Assembly (NCBI GenBank): GCA_031081715.1
Contig: JAVHMA010000009.1
Coordinates: forward strand, 26,281-90,280
DNA length: 64,000 nucleotides
Direction of reading: 5' to 3'
From: Armatimonadota bacterium
Lineage (GTDB): Bacteria; Sysuimicrobiota; Sysuimicrobiia; Sysuimicrobiales; Humicultoraceae
Positions 61,671 to 64,000 of this stretch are shown here, one piece after another. The position numbers and the translations under genes are program-made. The notes under the pieces were generated by a model. The model did no database searches. It saw only the letters and a program-made list of their open reading frames with translations, and had not been told where the DNA came from. Every line of letters begins with the position of its first letter. Position 1 is the first letter of the stretch.

Positions 61671-62924
61671 TCACAGATTGCTCACCAGCCGGAGCCAGAC
61701 CAGGCCGCGCGACGTCCCCACCGCCTCCCACGAGAGGAACTCGTTGAGCCGGTAGGTCAGGGCGCCCTCGAGCGCGTCCCGCGCGGGGTTGTACGTCCCG
61801 CGCACGGCGAGGTCGGGCGACAACCGGTAGATCACGAACGACTCGACCGCGCCGGCGTCCATGCTGATGGACGCACCGAGCGCGAGATGCGTGCCCACAT
61901 CGAAGCGCGCGCCCACGGCCCACTGCAGACCCAGCGTCGACGGCGTGAGCGTGAGTTGGACGTAGGGCTCCAGCGAGCCGAACGCCCGGCCGACCTGGGC
62001 ACGCACGTCCGCGGGCGGCGCCTGCGACCCGAAGTTGAGGCGCGCCTCCACGCGGCCGCGGTAGAGTGTCGAGTCGGCCTGGACGAGCACGAACGTGGCC
62101 TCGGCGACCTGCAGGGTGGGCCGCGCGACCACCGCGTACTGGCGCACGGGCTCGTAGGCGGCCAGCCGCGCGGCGATCAGCGCCTCCAGCTCCGCCCGCC
62201 GCGCGGCCGCGAACGCGACCGGCAACCCGCGCACCGGCTCGGCCATCGCCGCGATCTGCGGCGCGTAGGGGTCGAGCAGAATGTAGGGGATGGACGTGGA
62301 CCGGAAGCGGACGCCCACGCCCCGGACGATGCGGGAGTCGCGAGGGCCCACCGTCACGGCCACCCGGGGGGCCGGCGCGGCCTCCACCCGACCGGTTCCG
62401 GTGAACCCCGGCACGGCGCGCTCCACCAACCCGGCGATCTGGCCCTCGAGGAGCGGCCCGGCCCACTCAAGCGCGCCCACCGGCAGGTTCGCGGCCAGGC
62501 GCGCCAGCTCGGGCAGCGCGGGCTCGAGCGCGGCGCGCACCAGCGGCTCGGCGTCGGCGTGCACCGCGGTGACAGCCACCACAACGGGCACCCGTCGCAG
62601 GACCGGATCGAGTGGCACGAGCCGCGCCGCCACCACGGTGGTGGCGCCAGCCTCGAACCCGAGCGCGGCCACGCGGTAGCCGGTCACCACGCGGTCGGTG
62701 ACCTCGCGGAGGACGCCGGCGAGCGCGCCGGCCTCGCGCGCGACTAGGTCGCTGTCGCGCCCCAGCAGCAGACGGCCCGCCGCGGACTCGATCGACTGTA
62801 GGATGCGCTGCACCACGAGCGGGTGCGGCTCGCCGCCCTCCACGGTCAGGCGGACCTCGACGCGCTGTACAGGATCGGCGGCGCGCGCCGGCGCGGCGAG
62901 CAGCAGCACCGGCATCAGCAGCAC
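61671..62924 (-). CDS. Unknown exported protein encoded between bamA and the Skp genes
   Basis: A 417-residue protein (or 433 from an upstream start) that I do not recognise. It has a signal-like leader ending ARA-ADP, an alpha/beta N-terminal half and, from about residue 255, alternating beta strands (VRAQVGRAFGSLEPYVQLTLTP, LALGASISMDAG, LRLVSNL) that could be a small outer-membrane barrel. The GTG start at 62924 leaves no basic n-region. A CTG at 62972 overlapping the bamA stop as CTGA would add LRRAVASRPRRAGRW and make a normal signal peptide. Location suggests a role in outer-membrane assembly. Confidence 0.7.
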   Translation of the reverse strand: MLLMPVLLLAAPARAADPVQRVEVRLTVEGGEPHPLVVQRILQSIESAAGRLLLGRDSDLVAREAGALAGVLREVTDRVVTGYRVAALGFEAGATTVVAARLVPLDPVLRRVPVVVAVTAVHADAEPLVRAALEPALPELARLAANLPVGALEWAGPLLEGQIAGLVERAVPGFTGTGRVEAAPAPRVAVTVGPRDSRIVRGVGVRFRSTSIPYILLDPYAPQIAAMAEPVRGLPVAFAAARRAELEALIAARLAAYEPVRQYAVVARPTLQVAEATFVLVQADSTLYRGRVEARLNFGSQAPPADVRAQVGRAFGSLEPYVQLTLTPSTLGLQWAVGARFDVGTHLALGASISMDAGAVESFVIYRLSPDLAVRGTYNPARDALEGALTYRLNEFLSWEAVGTSRGLVWLRLVSNL

Positions 62925-62968
62925 GAGCCACCGGCCGGCCCGGCGGGGACGCGACGCGACCGCGCGCC

Positions 62969-64000
62969 TCAGAACGGTTGTCCGATGGTCAGCCAGGTCT
63001 GGGACCCTCGCGACCCGATCGCGTAGTCCACGCGAACCGCGCCGATCGGGGTGTTCACGGTGAAGCCCAGGCCGTACCCGGTGAGGATGTTCGTCGAGAT
63101 CGGCGCCGCGCCGACATCGACGAACACGATGCCCGTGAACGCCTCGAGCTGCCGGGCGATGATCCGGAGCGGGAGGCGGTACTCCACGCTGAGCAACGCG
63201 GCGCTCGCGCCGCGGGCGAAGCCGCCGGAGTACGCGCGCAGCGTCGTCGGGCCGCCCAGGACGTACTGCTCCTGGAGCGGCACGGTGCCGTGGCTCACCC
63301 CGAGCAGCCCGCGGGCAACGTAGACCCCGGACCCGCCCGGGAAGTACCTGGTGTAGTCGGCGGTGTACTTGCCGAACCCGAAGTTACCGCCGAGCGCCGG
63401 GATACCGAACTCCACCGTCAGGCTGAGCCGGTCGCCGCGCGTGGGGCTGATGGTGCTGTCGCGCCGGTCGCGCAGCCCGGCGAGCGAGAGCGCGACGACG
63501 CGCCCGGGAGAGAACAGCGTCGGCAGTGGCTTGGGGCACAGCGGCGAGTTGGGATCAGCGCAGTTCGGATCGTTGGGGTCAAGCGGGAGCGCGCCGATCA
63601 GCGCGCGCTCGGAGCGGAAGCGCAGCGTCAGCGTCGTCTGGGGGTCGACCGGGCGCGCGAGCGCGATCACACTCCCCAGGCGGTCGAGCGAGAAGCGCGA
63701 GGAGATCTGCGCCGTGACCGCGTTGTACTCGCTCTCGATAGTGGTCGACTGGTACAGCGCCACCTCCAGCGAGGTCTCGCGCGCGTCGAGCCGCGGCTCG
63801 CGGAAGCTGAGCAGGAAGTTGCTCGTGATCGGCCCCTGGGTCGTAGCCGCGCCGGTCGGCGTGGTGAACCCGCGCTCGTAGCGCACGGTGATCTGCTGGT
63901 AGCGGCCCTGCCAGTTCTTCTCGCTGTACTCGATGAGCCCGACGATCCCGGTCAGGTCGCTGTAGCCGACGCCGAACCGCGCCTGCTGCGTGCTCTGCTC
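62969..64000 (-). CDS. bamA: Outer-membrane assembly factor BamA/Omp85 (C-terminal part)
   Basis: The C-terminal 343 residues of an Omp85-family barrel; the start lies beyond the right edge of the window. Strand segments such as GYSDLTGIVGLIEYSEKNW, RYEQR-like repeats and the conserved lid motif in GGPTTLRAYSGGFARG (VRGF-type loop) identify it. The barrel ends IGQPF with the C-terminal Phe signal. It inserts outer-membrane proteins with help of the POTRA domains outside the window. The order bamA-unknown-skp-lpxD matches known bam-skp-lpx clusters, so BamA is more likely than TamA. Confidence 0.88.
   Translation of the reverse strand, partial: EQSTQQARFGVGYSDLTGIVGLIEYSEKNWQGRYQQITVRYERGFTTPTGAATTQGPITSNFLLSFREPRLDARETSLEVALYQSTTIESEYNAVTAQISSRFSLDRLGSVIALARPVDPQTTLTLRFRSERALIGALPLDPNDPNCADPNSPLCPKPLPTLFSPGRVVALSLAGLRDRRDSTISPTRGDRLSLTVEFGIPALGGNFGFGKYTADYTRYFPGGSGVYVARGLLGVSHGTVPLQEQYVLGGPTTLRAYSGGFARGASAALLSVEYRLPLRIIARQLEAFTGIVFVDVGAAPISTNILTGYGLGFTVNTPIGAVRVDYAIGSRGSQTWLTIGQPF

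Overview
This is a G+C-rich chromosomal segment (roughly 70 % by eye) from a free-living bacterium. I call 56 protein-coding genes, and every one lies on the minus strand, so transcription runs from position 64000 towards position 1. Many genes overlap by 4 bp (GTGA or ATGA junctions) and GTG starts are common. I saw no tRNA, rRNA, CRISPR array, insertion sequence or prophage. The cell has an outer membrane, because BamA, Skp-like chaperones, a lipid A pathway (LpxD, LpxC, LpxA, LpxI, LpxB), LptC/A/B/F, a TonB receptor and a TonB protein are all present. It also carries an S-layer-homology porin, a DUF3084 protein, a DUF881 protein and a GuaB3-type enzyme. That mix points to a deep diderm lineage of the Terrabacteria type (for example CSP1-3/Sysuimicrobiota, Armatimonadota or relatives) rather than a proteobacterium. 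The phylum assignment is inference only.

Layout from low to high coordinate. 16-4860: dnaE, a membrane-anchored thioredoxin-like protein and a DUF881 protein, overlapping. 4888-11547: a TrmA/RlmD-fold protein that has lost its catalytic residues, gatB, gatA, gatC and a soluble class III nucleotide cyclase with TPRs. 11587-19169: a complete peptide ABC importer with two binding proteins, two permeases and two ATPases. 19312-19768: a small excisionase-type HTH protein with a palindromic operator. 19818-29626: a membrane glycosyltransferase and two more binding-protein/permease sets that lack ATPases. 29728-31921: pcrA. 31939-36938: hpt-guaB3-guaA between two VapBC modules. 36964-40185: pyrF, a small probable lipoprotein and the SLH porin. 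40187-44324: a Uma2-like nuclease, a YqgF-like protein, tonB and a BtuB-type receptor under a cobalamin riboswitch. 44396-64000: one long envelope-biogenesis run (bamA, an unknown exported protein, three Skp paralogues, lpxD, an unknown 601-residue exported protein, lpxC, lpxA, lpxI, lpxB, lptC, lptA, lptB, lptF, an ArnT-like glycosyltransferase, DUF3084, and a membrane/spermidine-synthase-like/TPR fusion).

How the genes fit together. The upper third builds and exports lipopolysaccharide and inserts outer-membrane proteins. The middle handles purine and pyrimidine synthesis and salvage, vitamin B12 uptake and DNA repair. The lower third is dominated by oligopeptide import, with perfect GC-rich hairpins between three of the binding-protein genes and the permease gene that follows. 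The most unusual items are the catalytically stripped Fe-S TrmA/RlmD homologue, the unknown exported proteins locked into the lpx and bam operon, the repeated binding-protein/hairpin/permease arrangement, and two junctions where a CTG start inside a CTGA overlap fits the data better than the nearest GTG.
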